Source: Bacillota bacterium (GTDB lineage Bacteria; Bacillota; Clostridia; Christensenellales; Aristaeellaceae). Taken from it: a stretch of DNA of 64,000 bases. Below the pieces are notes generated by a model. That model saw only the letters and a program-made list of their open reading frames with translations. It ran no database searches and was not told the origin of the DNA. Below are positions 34,077-42,481 of this stretch, one piece after another. The stretch's first letter is position 1. The number at the start of each line of letters is the position of its first letter. The stretch covers positions 62,001 to 126,000 of the forward strand of contig JAEZTL010000003.1 of NCBI GenBank assembly GCA_023421395.1, read 5' to 3'. The position numbers and the translations under genes are program-made.

Positions 34077-34802
34077 CTATGGCGCGGCGGAAGCCGCCGC
34101 CTGGGCGGCGACGCTCCGGGCGAAGGCGGAATCCGGCGCGGGGCCGGTCAGCTGGTCGATCAGCGAGCGCAGCACGGCGGCGGCGGTATCCGGGTTGACG
34201 CAGGGGGCGTAGATCACCGCGTATTTATCCCGGATGTCGAAGGCGATGTCGTCGGAGAGCATCCCACCCAGGCCGGAAAGGTCCACGGCGTAGAGGCGGC
34301 TGTCGGCGGTGGGATTGCCCTCCTCGTCCGGTACGGGGAGGGACACGGCCAATTCTTCCGGCAGCGCGCCCGCCTCCACGTAGGGCTCCAGCGGCAGCGC
34401 GCCGCCGTTGGCGACCAATTGCTCCATCAGAACCCGGTTCACGACAAAAATGGCGGTGGAACGGTCGGCCAGCATGACGGTGTACTTTTGCGCGCCGTAG
34501 ATGTCCACGGAGGCGTCGCCGGAGTAGGCGATGTTGTAGAGGTTGACCGCCTCCAGTCTTTCATCCAGCGGCTTGACGGCTTCCAGCGCCTTTGCCGCCA
34601 CGGCTTCGAGCCCCGCGTCGCCCATGGTGGTGTTGCCCACCAGCTGCACGTCCACCCGGTGGTAGGCGTCGGGGCGGTACTCGGTCATGGTGAAAATGAG
34701 GTCCGCCGCGAACCAGGCGGCGACCGCGATCAGGAGATACACCCACTTGCCGTAGTGCAGGTGGTTTTTCAGGCGGGCCTTGGTGATGCGGGTATCTGGC
34801 AT
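34077..34802 (-). CDS. Membrane-anchored protein of unknown function
   Basis: A 241-residue protein with a single membrane helix near residues 19-39 (WVYLLIAVAAWFAADLIFTM) and an extracytoplasmic domain. The latter contains NLYNIAYSGDASVDIYGAQKYTVMLADRSTAIFVVNRVLMEQL, which resembles clostridial hypothetical proteins but no named domain. It is Ala-rich at the C-terminus. GGGAGG precedes ATG 34802. It follows lysS and its terminator on the minus strand, so it likely has its own promoter. Confidence 0.7.
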   Translation of the reverse strand: MPDTRITKARLKNHLHYGKWVYLLIAVAAWFAADLIFTMTEYRPDAYHRVDVQLVGNTTMGDAGLEAVAAKALEAVKPLDERLEAVNLYNIAYSGDASVDIYGAQKYTVMLADRSTAIFVVNRVLMEQLVANGGALPLEPYVEAGALPEELAVSLPVPDEEGNPTADSRLYAVDLSGLGGMLSDDIAFDIRDKYAVIYAPCVNPDTAAAVLRSLIDQLTGPAPDSAFARSVAAQAAASAAP

Positions 34803-34836
34803 AGGACGCCTCCCGGTGAGAGTGTGTGGCGAGATA

Positions 34837-34864
34837 AAGGCGGCGGTGTTCACACCGCCGCCTT
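34837..34864 (-). terminator. Intrinsic terminator after lysS
   Basis: Minus strand: AAGGCGGCGGTG, loop TGAA, CACCGCCGCCTT, then TATCTC; 12-bp perfect stem directly after the lysS stop. Confidence 0.8.
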
Positions 34865-34871
34865 AATGGGT

Positions 34872-36356
34872 CTATTCTCTGGGCTTCATTGTGGGGAAGA
34901 GCAGCACGTCCCGGATGGAAGCGGAATCCGTAAGCAGCATCACCAGCCGGTCCAGGCCGAAGCCCAGCCCCCCGGTGGGGGGCAGGCCGTACTCCAGCGC
35001 CGCCACGAAGTCCTCGTCCACGGATGCGTTGGCGCCCTGGGCGCGCTTTAGCGCCACCTGCCGCTCGAAGCGCTCGCGCTGGTCGAAGGGGTCGTTGAGC
35101 TCGGAGAAGGCGTTGCCGAATTCGCTGCCCACGATGAAGAACTCGAACCGTTCGGTGAGCATCGGGTTGTCCGGCTTGCGCTTGGCCAGCGGGGATACCT
35201 CAATGGGGTAGTCGTAGATGAAGGTGGGCTGGGTCAGGTGTTCCTCCACGGTGGCCTCGAACAGGAGGTTCAGGCATTCGCCGCGGGTAAAGCCCTTTTC
35301 CGCCTCGTAGCCGGCGGCGGAAAGCTTTGCGCGGGCTTCCTCGTCGCTGGTCCAGGAATCGTAGTCGAGGCCCGAATACTTTTTGACCGCCTCGGCCATG
35401 GTCATGCGCGCCCAGCGGCCGCCCAGTTCAATGGCCTCGCCCTGGTAGGTGAGGCTGGTGGTGCCGCAGGCGGCCTGGGCTACGTACTGGAACAGCGCTT
35501 CGATCAGGTCCATCATGCCCAGGTAGTCGGTGTAGGCCTGATACAGCTCCACGGAGGTGAACTCCGGGTTGTGGCGGGTGTCCATGCCCTCGTTTCGGAA
35601 GATGCGGCCCACCTCGTACACCCGGTCCATGCCGCCCACGATCAGGCGCTTCAGGTGCAGCTCCGTTTCGATGCGCAGGAACATGTCGATGTCCAGCGCG
35701 TTGTGGTGGGTGACGAAGGGCCGGGCCGCCGCGCCGATTTCCAGCGTGCCGAGTACCGGCGTATCCACTTCGAGGTAGCCGCGCGCGTCCAGAAAATCCC
35801 GGATGGCGCGGATGATCCTCGAACGCTTGACAAAGGTATCCTTGACCTCGGGATTCACGATCAGATCCAGATACCGCTGGCGGTAGCGAAGGTCCGTATC
35901 CTTGAGGCCGTGGAACTTCTCCGGCAGCGGGTGCAGGCACTTGGTGAGCAGCGTCACGCCCGTGGCGTGGATGGACACCTCGCCCGCCTTGGTGCGGAAC
36001 ACGCGGCCCGTCACGCCCAGAACGTCGCCCAGGTCAAAGTCCTTGAAGGCGGCGTAGGCGTCCTCGCCCACGTCGTCCCGGCGCACGTAGATCTGGATCT
36101 TGCCCGCGCCGTCCTGCAGGTGGGCGAAACTGGCCTTGCCCATCACGCGGCGGGAGACCATGCGGCCGGCGACGGAGACTTCACGGCCCTCCAGCGCCTC
36201 ATAATCGGACAGGATCGCATCGGACAGGTGGGTCTGGTCAAAGCGGGTGATGCGGTAGGGGCTGACCCCCGCCGCCTCCAGCGCCTTCACCTTGCCGATG
36301 CGGATCAGGTTCTGCTCGGATGCGTTCTCCGGGGTCCCGGGGCGCGCTTCGGACAT
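34872..36356 (-). CDS. lysS: Lysine--tRNA ligase, class II
   Basis: A 494-residue class II LysRS with an N-terminal OB anticodon-binding domain (about 55-160, VSVAGRMVSRRVMGKASFAHLQDG), motif 1 around RRIIRAIRDFLDARGYLEVDTPVL-like residues 180-203, motif 2 FRNEGMDTRHNPEFTSVELYQAY and motif 3 GLGFGLDRLVMLL near the C-terminus. It charges tRNA-Lys. It follows greA by 29 nt, the standard Firmicute greA-lysS operon. Confidence 0.97.
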   Translation of the reverse strand: MSEARPGTPENASEQNLIRIGKVKALEAAGVSPYRITRFDQTHLSDAILSDYEALEGREVSVAGRMVSRRVMGKASFAHLQDGAGKIQIYVRRDDVGEDAYAAFKDFDLGDVLGVTGRVFRTKAGEVSIHATGVTLLTKCLHPLPEKFHGLKDTDLRYRQRYLDLIVNPEVKDTFVKRSRIIRAIRDFLDARGYLEVDTPVLGTLEIGAAARPFVTHHNALDIDMFLRIETELHLKRLIVGGMDRVYEVGRIFRNEGMDTRHNPEFTSVELYQAYTDYLGMMDLIEALFQYVAQAACGTTSLTYQGEAIELGGRWARMTMAEAVKKYSGLDYDSWTSDEEARAKLSAAGYEAEKGFTRGECLNLLFEATVEEHLTQPTFIYDYPIEVSPLAKRKPDNPMLTERFEFFIVGSEFGNAFSELNDPFDQRERFERQVALKRAQGANASVDEDFVAALEYGLPPTGGLGFGLDRLVMLLTDSASIRDVLLFPTMKPRE

Positions 36357-36385
36357 CGGTAAAAACCCCTCTCGGAATGACGAAA

Positions 36386-36883
36386 TTATGAATTCTTCAG
36401 GATGGACAGCACCTTCAGCCGGGTGAGGCCGCCGGGCGTATGGGCCTCCACCGTGTCGCCGGGCTTGGCGCCCATCAGCGCGCTGCCGATGGGGGATTCG
36501 GTGGATACGAAGAGCCGGGCCGGGTCAGCCTCGGTGGCGCCGACGACGGTGTAGGTATCCTCCTCGTTGTACTCCAGGTCCAGCACCTTGACGGCGGAAC
36601 CCACGCCGACCATGCCTTTGGGCCGGTCGGAATCATCAATGATGACGGCTTTGCGCAGCATCTCCTCGAGCACGCGGATGCGGCCCTCGACGCGCGCCTG
36701 CGCGTTCTTGGCCTCGTCATATTCCGCGTTTTCGCTCAGGTCGCCGAAGGAGAGCGCGGTCTTGATGTCCGCTGCCACCTTCGCGCGCTGCACGACCTTC
36801 AGGTCGTTGAGCTCCTCTTCCAGCTTCCGCTTGCCGTCCGGGGTAAGCACGACGCTCTGGCTTGACAGATCGTTGGTTTCCAA
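36386..36883 (-). CDS. greA: Transcription elongation factor GreA
   Basis: A 165-residue GreA with the N-terminal coiled coil carrying the acidic tip (DLSENAEYDEAKNAQ) and the C-terminal FKBP-like domain (SPIGSALMGAKPGDTVEAHTPGG). It rescues backtracked RNA polymerase. The start is set at TTG 36883, 8 nt after GGAGGG. The frame is open further upstream to an ATG at 36958 that would place the Shine-Dalgarno inside coding sequence, so the short form is preferred. Confidence 0.95.
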   Translation of the reverse strand: METNDLSSQSVVLTPDGKRKLEEELNDLKVVQRAKVAADIKTALSFGDLSENAEYDEAKNAQARVEGRIRVLEEMLRKAVIIDDSDRPKGMVGVGSAVKVLDLEYNEEDTYTVVGATEADPARLFVSTESPIGSALMGAKPGDTVEAHTPGGLTRLKVLSILKNS

Positions 36884-36988
36884 AGATTTTCCCTCCCGCA
36901 TACTCCGGCGACGGAGAATAAAGAAATAGCCGGAAACAACGAACACCGCGCGTTTCATCGCGCAGTGTCCTGCTTTCCAGACGGGGGC

Positions 36989-37017
36989 ATTATAGCATGG
37001 GGCGCGGGGCGTGTCAA
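36989..37017 (-). promoter_or_regulatory. Perfect consensus sigma-A promoter of greA-lysS
   Basis: Minus-strand TTGACA (37017-37012), 17-nt spacer, TATAAT (36994-36989). The leader to greA is about 100 nt. Confidence 0.93.
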
Positions 37018-37089
37018 GCGCGGTTGGCGGTGCTTTTTGCCATAATGGCGCGTTCGACAGAAATTTTGGTTAAACATGCGTAAACCGCA

Positions 37090-37118
37090 TTGCGCCCCGG
37101 GCGGTTCCCTGATAAAAT
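37090..37118 (+). promoter_or_regulatory. Sigma-A promoter of rpsF-ssb-rpsR
   Basis: TTGCGC (37090-37095) and TAAAAT (37113-37118) with 17-nt spacing. Divergent from the greA promoter; the predicted start is near 37125. Confidence 0.65.
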
Positions 37119-37134
37119 TATATATTAGCGCATC

Positions 37135-37165
37135 CTTGCCCCGGCTCGCTACCGGGGCCGTCAAG
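37135..37165 (+). promoter_or_regulatory. S6:S18-binding ribosomal leader hairpin
   Basis: CTTG-CCCCGG-CTCGCTA-CCGGGG-CCGT-CAAG forms two stacked stems with a CCGT bulge on the 3' side. The known rpsF leader bound by the S6:S18 complex has a CCG bulge of this kind, giving autoregulation of the operon. It lies 20 nt before the rpsF start. Confidence 0.7.
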
Positions 37166-37185
37166 TCCATAAGGAGGTGAAAGTC

Positions 37186-37659
<474 letters not shown>

Positions 37660-37680
37660 CACACAAAGGAGGCGAACCGC

Positions 37681-38118
37681 GTGAACAAGGCGATCCTGAT
37701 CGGAAACTTGACCCGTGACCCGGAGCTTCGCTCCGGCGCCTCCGGCGTGCCTGTGTGCACGTTCACGCTGGCGATCAACCGTCGCTTTGCCAACAAGCAA
37801 GGCGTGCGGGAGGCTGATTTTATCCCGATCGTGACCTTTAAGCAGAAGGCGGAGCTTTGCGCCCGCTACCTGACGAAGGGCCGCAAAGTCGCGGTGGAAG
37901 GCGTCATTCAGACCCGTTCCTATGATGCGCAGGACGGTACGAAGCGCTATGTCACCGAAGTCGTCGCCGACGAAGTGGAATTCATCGGCGGCGCGGGCGG
38001 TTCCGGCCCGGCAAGCCGCGCGGACGACGCGCCGCCGCTGCCCGAGCCGGACGACTACCAGGGCCGCAGCAGCGCCCAGCCGTTTGCCGGTGAGGACGAC
38101 GACGAGCTGCCGTTCTGA
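37681..38118 (+). CDS. ssb: Single-stranded DNA-binding protein
   Basis: A 145-residue SSB: OB fold MNKAILIGNLTRDPELR and FIPIVTFKQKAELCARYLTKGRKVAVEGVIQTRSY, followed by a flexible linker and the conserved acidic tip DDDELPF that binds RecO, RecQ and other partners. GTG start 37681 after AAAGGAGG. It lies between rpsF and rpsR as in most Firmicutes. Confidence 0.97.
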   Translation: MNKAILIGNLTRDPELRSGASGVPVCTFTLAINRRFANKQGVREADFIPIVTFKQKAELCARYLTKGRKVAVEGVIQTRSYDAQDGTKRYVTEVVADEVEFIGGAGGSGPASRADDAPPLPEPDDYQGRSSAQPFAGEDDDELPF

Positions 38119-38247
38119 GGGCAATCCCGGGCTGTCGCCCCGGTTGCCGGTCCCGCTCAGAGGTTTGTCCAAAGCAGCCCGCCGCGGAGATTCCCGGCCG
38201 TGCTGTGATCCATTTCAGGACTGACCATTTTTAAGGAGGAACCCCCA

Positions 38248-38505
38248 ATGTCCGAAGACAAAGGCGATCGCCGCGAGCGCAGGCCGCGCGGTCGGAAACC
38301 CCGCCGCAAGGTTTGCATGTTCTGCGTGGACAAGGTCCAGCACATCGATTACAAGGACGTGGTGCGTCTGCGCCGCTTCACCAACGAGCGCGGCAAAATC
38401 CTGCCCCGCCGCATGAGCGGTACCTGCGCCAAGCACCAGCGCCAGCTGTCCATCGCGATCAAGCGCGCGCGCATGATCGCCCTGATGCCCTACACCACGG
38501 ATTAA
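38248..38505 (+). CDS. rpsR: 30S ribosomal protein bS18
   Basis: An 85-residue bS18 with RPRGRKPRRKVCMFCVDKVQHIDYKDV and the conserved RRFTNERGKILPRRMSGTCAKHQRQLSIAIKRAR. The two CxxC cysteines and Cys59 suggest a zinc-type (C+) bS18. AAGGAGG precedes ATG 38248. The 130-nt gap after ssb holds no other feature. Confidence 0.97.
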   Translation: MSEDKGDRRERRPRGRKPRRKVCMFCVDKVQHIDYKDVVRLRRFTNERGKILPRRMSGTCAKHQRQLSIAIKRARMIALMPYTTD

Positions 38506-38540
38506 GGCATCAAAATCCGCTTCGCATCTTTTGATGCAGA

Positions 38541-38578
38541 GCGCCGGAAAACGCGCATGCGTTTTCCGGCGCTTTTTT
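38541..38578 (+). terminator. Intrinsic terminator of rpsF-ssb-rpsR
   Basis: GCGCCGGAAAACGC, loop GCAT, GCGTTTTCCGGCGC, then TTTTTT: a textbook terminator with a 14-bp perfect stem. Confidence 0.95.
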
Positions 38579-38622
38579 ACGCAGGTCCCGCGCGCCACGG
38601 GCGCGCTCCGGCAGCTTTCTTT

Positions 38623-38682
38623 CGCCGAAAAGCGCCGCGCGTTTTCGGCGCATTCGGGGCTGCGGCCCCAGAACCCCGCAGG
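38623..38682 (-). repeat. Two-hairpin element variant after the flavin reductase gene
   Basis: On the minus strand GCGGGGTTCT leads to hairpin A GGGGCCGCAGCCCC (38669-38656), GAATGCGCC, and a second stem CGCCGAAAA/TTTTCGGCG (38650-38623). The first half matches the other copies; hairpin B is replaced by a different stem. Confidence 0.5.
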
Positions 38683-38698
38683 GCTGGAGGCGGAAGGG

Positions 38699-39202
38699 TT
38701 AATCCGTCTCGTAGCAGCTCAATATCTCGCCGAAGAACATCGTGTGCAGGTCGCCCCGGGGATAGGCGGTTTTGAGGACGTCCGGATCCATTCGGTCCGG
38801 GGTCATATCCTGGGTGAGGCGTACGCGGCATTCGAAGTGCAGAGCGCACTCGGCCACGATGGGCGCGTCCACCGTCCGGGCGCGGGCGGGGGTGAGGCCG
38901 TGGCCGGAAAACTTGTCCACGTCCCGGCCCGAGGCGGTGCCGGCGAAGGCCAGCTCGGCCTTGAGGGGGTTTTTTGTGGGAACGCTGACGGTGAAGACGC
39001 CGGCGGCTTCGAGCAGCCCCAGCGTGTGGCGGGACTTGCGGACCACCACCATCAGCACCGGCCTGTTCCAGAAAAAACCGATGGAAGCCCAGCCGATGGT
39101 CATGGTGTTGGGCGTGGGCCCGGCGACGGACAGGAAAGCGCCGCCGTGGGTGAGCTTCTGCATGGCGACGGCCATGGCGTCGGTGTAAGGGATCTCTTTC
39201 AT
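38699..39202 (-). CDS. Flavin reductase family protein
   Basis: A 167-residue FMN-binding split-barrel protein: VAGPTPNTMTIGWASIGFFWNRPVLMVVVRKSRHTLGLL covers the FMN site, and TVSVPTKNPLKAELAFAGTASGRDVDKF follows. This family (flavin reductase-like/FlaRed) uses FMN with NAD(P)H or acts as a flavoredoxin-type electron carrier in anaerobes. ATG 39202 lies 9 nt after GGAGG. Confidence 0.88.
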   Translation of the reverse strand: MKEIPYTDAMAVAMQKLTHGGAFLSVAGPTPNTMTIGWASIGFFWNRPVLMVVVRKSRHTLGLLEAAGVFTVSVPTKNPLKAELAFAGTASGRDVDKFSGHGLTPARARTVDAPIVAECALHFECRVRLTQDMTPDRMDPDVLKTAYPRGDLHTMFFGEILSCYETD

Positions 39203-39206
39203 AAAC

Positions 39207-39248
39207 AAACGCCTCCTTTGCGTTCATTATATCGCAATGGAGGCGTTT
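39207..39248 (-). promoter_or_regulatory. Terminator hairpin of cvpA gene with a promoter -10 in its loop
   Basis: Arms AAACGCCTCC and GGAGGCGTTT (10 bp perfect; the minus strand continues GTTT) form a terminator-like stem 23 nt after the CvpA gene stop. The 22-nt loop contains a TATAAT on the minus strand (39231-39226) with TTCTAA 17 nt upstream, a plausible promoter for the flavin reductase gene. The 3' arm carries that gene's Shine-Dalgarno. Confidence 0.55.
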
Positions 39249-39270
39249 TTAGAAGAGGATTCCCGCTGCG

Positions 39271-40014
39271 TCAGGAGAGCACCGGGAAAGCCATGGACAC
39301 GATGGTGGACACGGCGAAGTTGGAAGGCAGGCTGCGGGCCAGCGTGGAGGCGTCCAGAATCGCCTGAACTTCCTTAAAGGGCAGCATGGACAGGATCAGT
39401 GGCGCGACGCCCAGCAAAAGCGCCACCACGAACCCGCCGCGCACCAGCCCGAAGACGCCGCCCAGCACCCAGTCCAGGTGCTTGAGCAGCGGGAAGCGGA
39501 AGACGTTGTTCAGAAGGTTTACCACCAGCAGCACCACCACGTAGCACACCGCGAAGATCAACAGAAAGGAGATCACGTTGATCGCCGCCACCCAGATGGT
39601 TTGGCCCAGGTAGTCCGCCAGCGTGGTCTTGCCCAGGCTGGAAAACAGCTGGTTGGACACGTTGTTTTTAAAAGCGGATTCGATCACCGTGGGCAGGTTC
39701 AGCTCCTGCAGCGCCTGGTTCAGGAGGGAAGAGCCCGTGCCCGTGCTCGAGATCGCCTGCGCCACCGGCGTGGCGCCCAGCGAGGCGGTCTTGAAAAGCG
39801 ACGAGGCGTCCAGATAGTAGCTGAGCGAGCCCATCAGGTATTCGTTGCTCAGCGCCATCTGCGCGATCCTGGGGAACAGGTTGAACGCGCCGAACCAGGC
39901 GGCGAAAAACCCGACCGTGGCCAGGCCCGAGGTGATGAAGCCCTTGTACATGCCCGAGATCACGGACAGCGCCAGGATTGAATACAAAATGACGTCCACA
40001 ATGTTGATGCTCAT
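39271..40014 (-). CDS. CvpA family membrane protein
   Basis: A 247-residue protein with four or five hydrophobic segments: VDVILYSILALSVISGMYKGF and ATVGFFAAWFGAF at the N-terminus, VISFLLIFAVCYVVVLLVV and VFGLVRGGFVVALLLGVAPLI at the C-terminus, matching CvpA/colicin V production-type proteins. A longer extracytoplasmic loop (about 50-130) than usual separates the halves. Cotranscribed with the DUF5711 gene upstream. Confidence 0.85.
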   Translation of the reverse strand: MSINIVDVILYSILALSVISGMYKGFITSGLATVGFFAAWFGAFNLFPRIAQMALSNEYLMGSLSYYLDASSLFKTASLGATPVAQAISSTGTGSSLLNQALQELNLPTVIESAFKNNVSNQLFSSLGKTTLADYLGQTIWVAAINVISFLLIFAVCYVVVLLVVNLLNNVFRFPLLKHLDWVLGGVFGLVRGGFVVALLLGVAPLILSMLPFKEVQAILDASTLARSLPSNFAVSTIVSMAFPVLS

Positions 40015-40044
40015 CTGGAGGCTCCCCTTTCCGTCAGGCCCGTG

Positions 40045-41136
40045 TCAACGCAGCAGCGGCACCAGATAGATGACGCCGCCCGAGGACACAATGGCCTGGT
40101 GATTGCTCGTAATGCCCAGGACGTCGTCCACATAGATGGGCATCTGGTAGGTCTCCGGCGTGGTCTGATCCAGCCGGCACATCGTCACGTACTGGGACGT
40201 GAAGGCGTAGATGGTGTCGTCCCGCGCGTACACGCGGCTGGCCGGGTAGGGCAGGCGCACCGGGTGGTCCACCTGGCCGCGGATCATGCGCACGTCCTGG
40301 ATCTGTCCGCTCTCCGCCTGGCCCACCGGCACGAAGGCCATCAGCGGGTTGTCGGCGTGGTCGTCCAAGTCCATCAGGTACCAGCCGTAGACCAGAACGC
40401 GGTCGCTGGTCAGCTCGCGGCTGGTGTAGTCGAAGTCCTTGATGTGGGTGGTGCCGACCGCCCGGATCTTCGAGGACTGGAACAGCACCTCGTAGAGCAC
40501 CTGCTGGGTGTCGGTGATGGTGCCGGCCAGCATCTTGCCCGGCTTGTAGGTGGAGATCGAACAGAGCGGCACGGTGCCCTCGGTGTCCATGGACATCACC
40601 CAGAAGAGGCTGCCGTTGTAGAAAAACCCGAAATCCAGCACCGTCTGGTTGCTTAGTTCAATCCGGTCCACCTGGCGCCCGCCGTGTTCCATGATCAGCA
40701 TGACGCTCGAATGCTCTTCGCCCACCTGGGCCGCCGCGTATTGGGTGTCCATGCGCACGTCAAGGATATCGGCCTCCAGGCTGCCGCTGTAGAGCGTGGC
40801 GCCCTTGTCCGACGACAAAAGCGACAGCGTCCTGCCCTGCCAGGCGGCCACGCCGCCCTTGCCCACGGAAAACGACGAGCCGCCGCCCGCCGCGTAACTC
40901 CAGATCTGCAGCCCTTTGCCGTTCAGCGCGTGCAGCGTCGTGCCGTCGGAGAACACCAGGCCCTCGCCCAGCGGCTCCATCGCCTGGCCGGTCCGCGCGG
41001 GAAGCGCCGTCTTCGAGCGCAGCGCGCCCGAGCTTCGGGACGCGATCTGGCTTGCGATCAGCCATGCCAATAGAGAAATCAGCGCGACCACCAATACCAC
41101 GTTGAACCAGGAGAGCCGCGCGGTTTTCTTCTGCAT
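40045..41136 (-). CDS. DUF5711 family membrane-anchored beta-propeller-like protein
   Basis: A 363-residue protein with one N-terminal membrane helix (about 10-28, VVLVVALISLLAWLIAS) and an extracytoplasmic region with repeated four-stranded blade-like units (LVFSDGTTLHALNGKGLQIWSYAAGG, VAAWQGRTLSLLSSDKGATL), consistent with DUF5711, a clostridial family of unknown function. GGGAGG precedes ATG 41136. First gene of the DUF5711-cvpA unit. Confidence 0.82.
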   Translation of the reverse strand: MQKKTARLSWFNVVLVVALISLLAWLIASQIASRSSGALRSKTALPARTGQAMEPLGEGLVFSDGTTLHALNGKGLQIWSYAAGGGSSFSVGKGGVAAWQGRTLSLLSSDKGATLYSGSLEADILDVRMDTQYAAAQVGEEHSSVMLIMEHGGRQVDRIELSNQTVLDFGFFYNGSLFWVMSMDTEGTVPLCSISTYKPGKMLAGTITDTQQVLYEVLFQSSKIRAVGTTHIKDFDYTSRELTSDRVLVYGWYLMDLDDHADNPLMAFVPVGQAESGQIQDVRMIRGQVDHPVRLPYPASRVYARDDTIYAFTSQYVTMCRLDQTTPETYQMPIYVDDVLGITSNHQAIVSSGGVIYLVPLLR

Positions 41137-41167
41137 GAAGCCTCCCTCATGAAAAACGCCGCAAGGC

Positions 41168-41217
41168 TTGCTTGTCCTTATCATTCATATTATAATGGAA
41201 TTGGGCGCAGGTTGCAA
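41168..41217. promoter_or_regulatory. Divergent overlapping promoters of nagA (+) and the DUF5711 gene (-)
   Basis: Plus strand: TTGCTT (41168-41173), 17 nt, TATAAT (41191-41196). Minus strand: TTGCAA (41217-41212), 17 nt, TATAAT (41194-41189). The two -10 boxes overlap by four positions, so the polymerases must exclude each other. Confidence 0.8.
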
Positions 41218-41258
41218 TGGTGAAGTTTTCCGCCGGCCTGAACGAAAGGAGCGAGGGT

Positions 41259-42395
41259 ATGCTGATCGCAAACGCCAGGGTGCTCCGGGGCGGGAAGATC
41301 CTGCCGGGCGCGGATGTTCTTGTGGAGGGCGGCCGCATTGCCGCGGTCGGGAAGGATCTGAAGGGCCCAAAGAAAATCGACGCCCGGGGCGCGCTGCTCG
41401 CGCCCGGGTTCGTGGACCTGCACATACACGGCTGCCGGGGCGACGACACGATGGATGGCGGCGACGCGGTCCGTCGCATGGCCGAATGGCTGCCCGGGAC
41501 CGGCGTGACCGGCTTTCTGCCCACCACCATGTGCGATTCTCTGGAAAACACCCGCGAGGCGCTCTCGGGCGTGAAGCGGGCGATGGAAGCGCCCGGCGGC
41601 GCGGCGGTGCTGGGCTGCCACCTGGAGGGCCCGTTTTTGAACGCCGCGCGCAAGGGCGCGCAGCCGGAGCGGTTTGTGAAGGCCCCTTCGCTGGACGCCT
41701 ACGCCCGCATCGTGGAGGGTTATGAGGCGCTGCCGCGCATCCTGACCATCGCGCCGGAGGTCGAAGGCGCGACGGAGCTGATCGAAATTCTGAAGGACAA
41801 CCTGGCGCTCAGCGCCGGCCACACCGACGCCACGGCGGAGCAGTTTCTCGCCGCGGTGGACGCGGGGCTCACCCAGGCGACGCACCTTTTTAACGCCATG
41901 TCGCCCTTCAACCACCGGGAGCCGGGCGCGACGGGCGCGGCGCTGGCGGACGCGAGGATCCGTGTGCAGCTGATCGCGGACCTTACGCATCTGCACCCGG
42001 TGGCGCTCACGGTGGCGTGGCGCGCCAAGGGCGCGGCAAACTGCCTGCTGGTGACGGATTCCATGGCCGCCACCGGCATGCCCGATGGCGACTACCGGCT
42101 GGGGGCGAACCTGGTGCAGGTTCGATGCGGCGTCGCCAGGCTGACAAACGGCGCGCTGGCGGGCAGCACGCTGACGATGAACCGGGCGGTGCGCAACATG
42201 GTGAAGTCCGTGGGCGTGCCGGAGGCGGAAGCCCTCCGGATGGCTTCGGAATACCCCTGCGCCGCCATTGGCGAGCGCGAGCGTGGGCGGATCGAGGAGG
42301 GCATGATCGCGGACCTTGCGCTGCTGGATGGCGATTTTAACCCGCTGATCACGATGGTCGGGGGCGAGATCGCCCACCGGGCGGGCGGGTTCTGA
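41259..42395 (+). CDS. nagA: N-acetylglucosamine-6-phosphate deacetylase
   Basis: A 378-residue amidohydrolase: APGFVDLHIHGCRGDDTMDG (HxH metal motif), LGCHLEGPFLN with the metal-binding Glu, SAGHTDAT, ATHLFNAMSPFNHREPG and LVTDSMAATG (catalytic Asp). It removes the acetyl group of GlcNAc-6-P during amino sugar recycling. ATG 41259 follows AAAGGAG. No nagB follows; instead the twin parS sites come after the stop. Confidence 0.94.
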   Translation: MLIANARVLRGGKILPGADVLVEGGRIAAVGKDLKGPKKIDARGALLAPGFVDLHIHGCRGDDTMDGGDAVRRMAEWLPGTGVTGFLPTTMCDSLENTREALSGVKRAMEAPGGAAVLGCHLEGPFLNAARKGAQPERFVKAPSLDAYARIVEGYEALPRILTIAPEVEGATELIEILKDNLALSAGHTDATAEQFLAAVDAGLTQATHLFNAMSPFNHREPGATGAALADARIRVQLIADLTHLHPVALTVAWRAKGAANCLLVTDSMAATGMPDGDYRLGANLVQVRCGVARLTNGALAGSTLTMNRAVRNMVKSVGVPEAEALRMASEYPCAAIGERERGRIEEGMIADLALLDGDFNPLITMVGGEIAHRAGGF

Positions 42396-42403
42396 CGCGC
42401 GCG

Positions 42404-42421
42404 TTGTTTCACGTGAAACAA
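42404..42421. promoter_or_regulatory. parS: parS site 1
   Basis: TTGTTTCACGTGAAACAA, a perfect palindrome containing the 16-bp ParB-binding consensus of Firmicutes. It lies 8 nt after the nagA stop. Confidence 0.93.
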
Positions 42422-42442
42422 CCGCTGCCGGGAAGCCGCGTG

Positions 42443-42458
42443 TGTTTCACGTGAAACA
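42443..42458. promoter_or_regulatory. parS: parS site 2
   Basis: TGTTTCACGTGAAACA, identical to the core of site 1, with 38 nt between the two centres. Both lie in the nagA-metallophosphoesterase intergenic region. ParB would load here and spread; SMC recruitment is expected. Confidence 0.93.
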
Positions 42459-42481
42459 TTCATAAAAAAGGGGGACGGGGC

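Noticed and set aside
37053..37059. TTCGACA resembling a Spo0A box between greA and rpsF
   Set aside because: A single 7-bp match without a partner box or a sporulation gene nearby; expected by chance.
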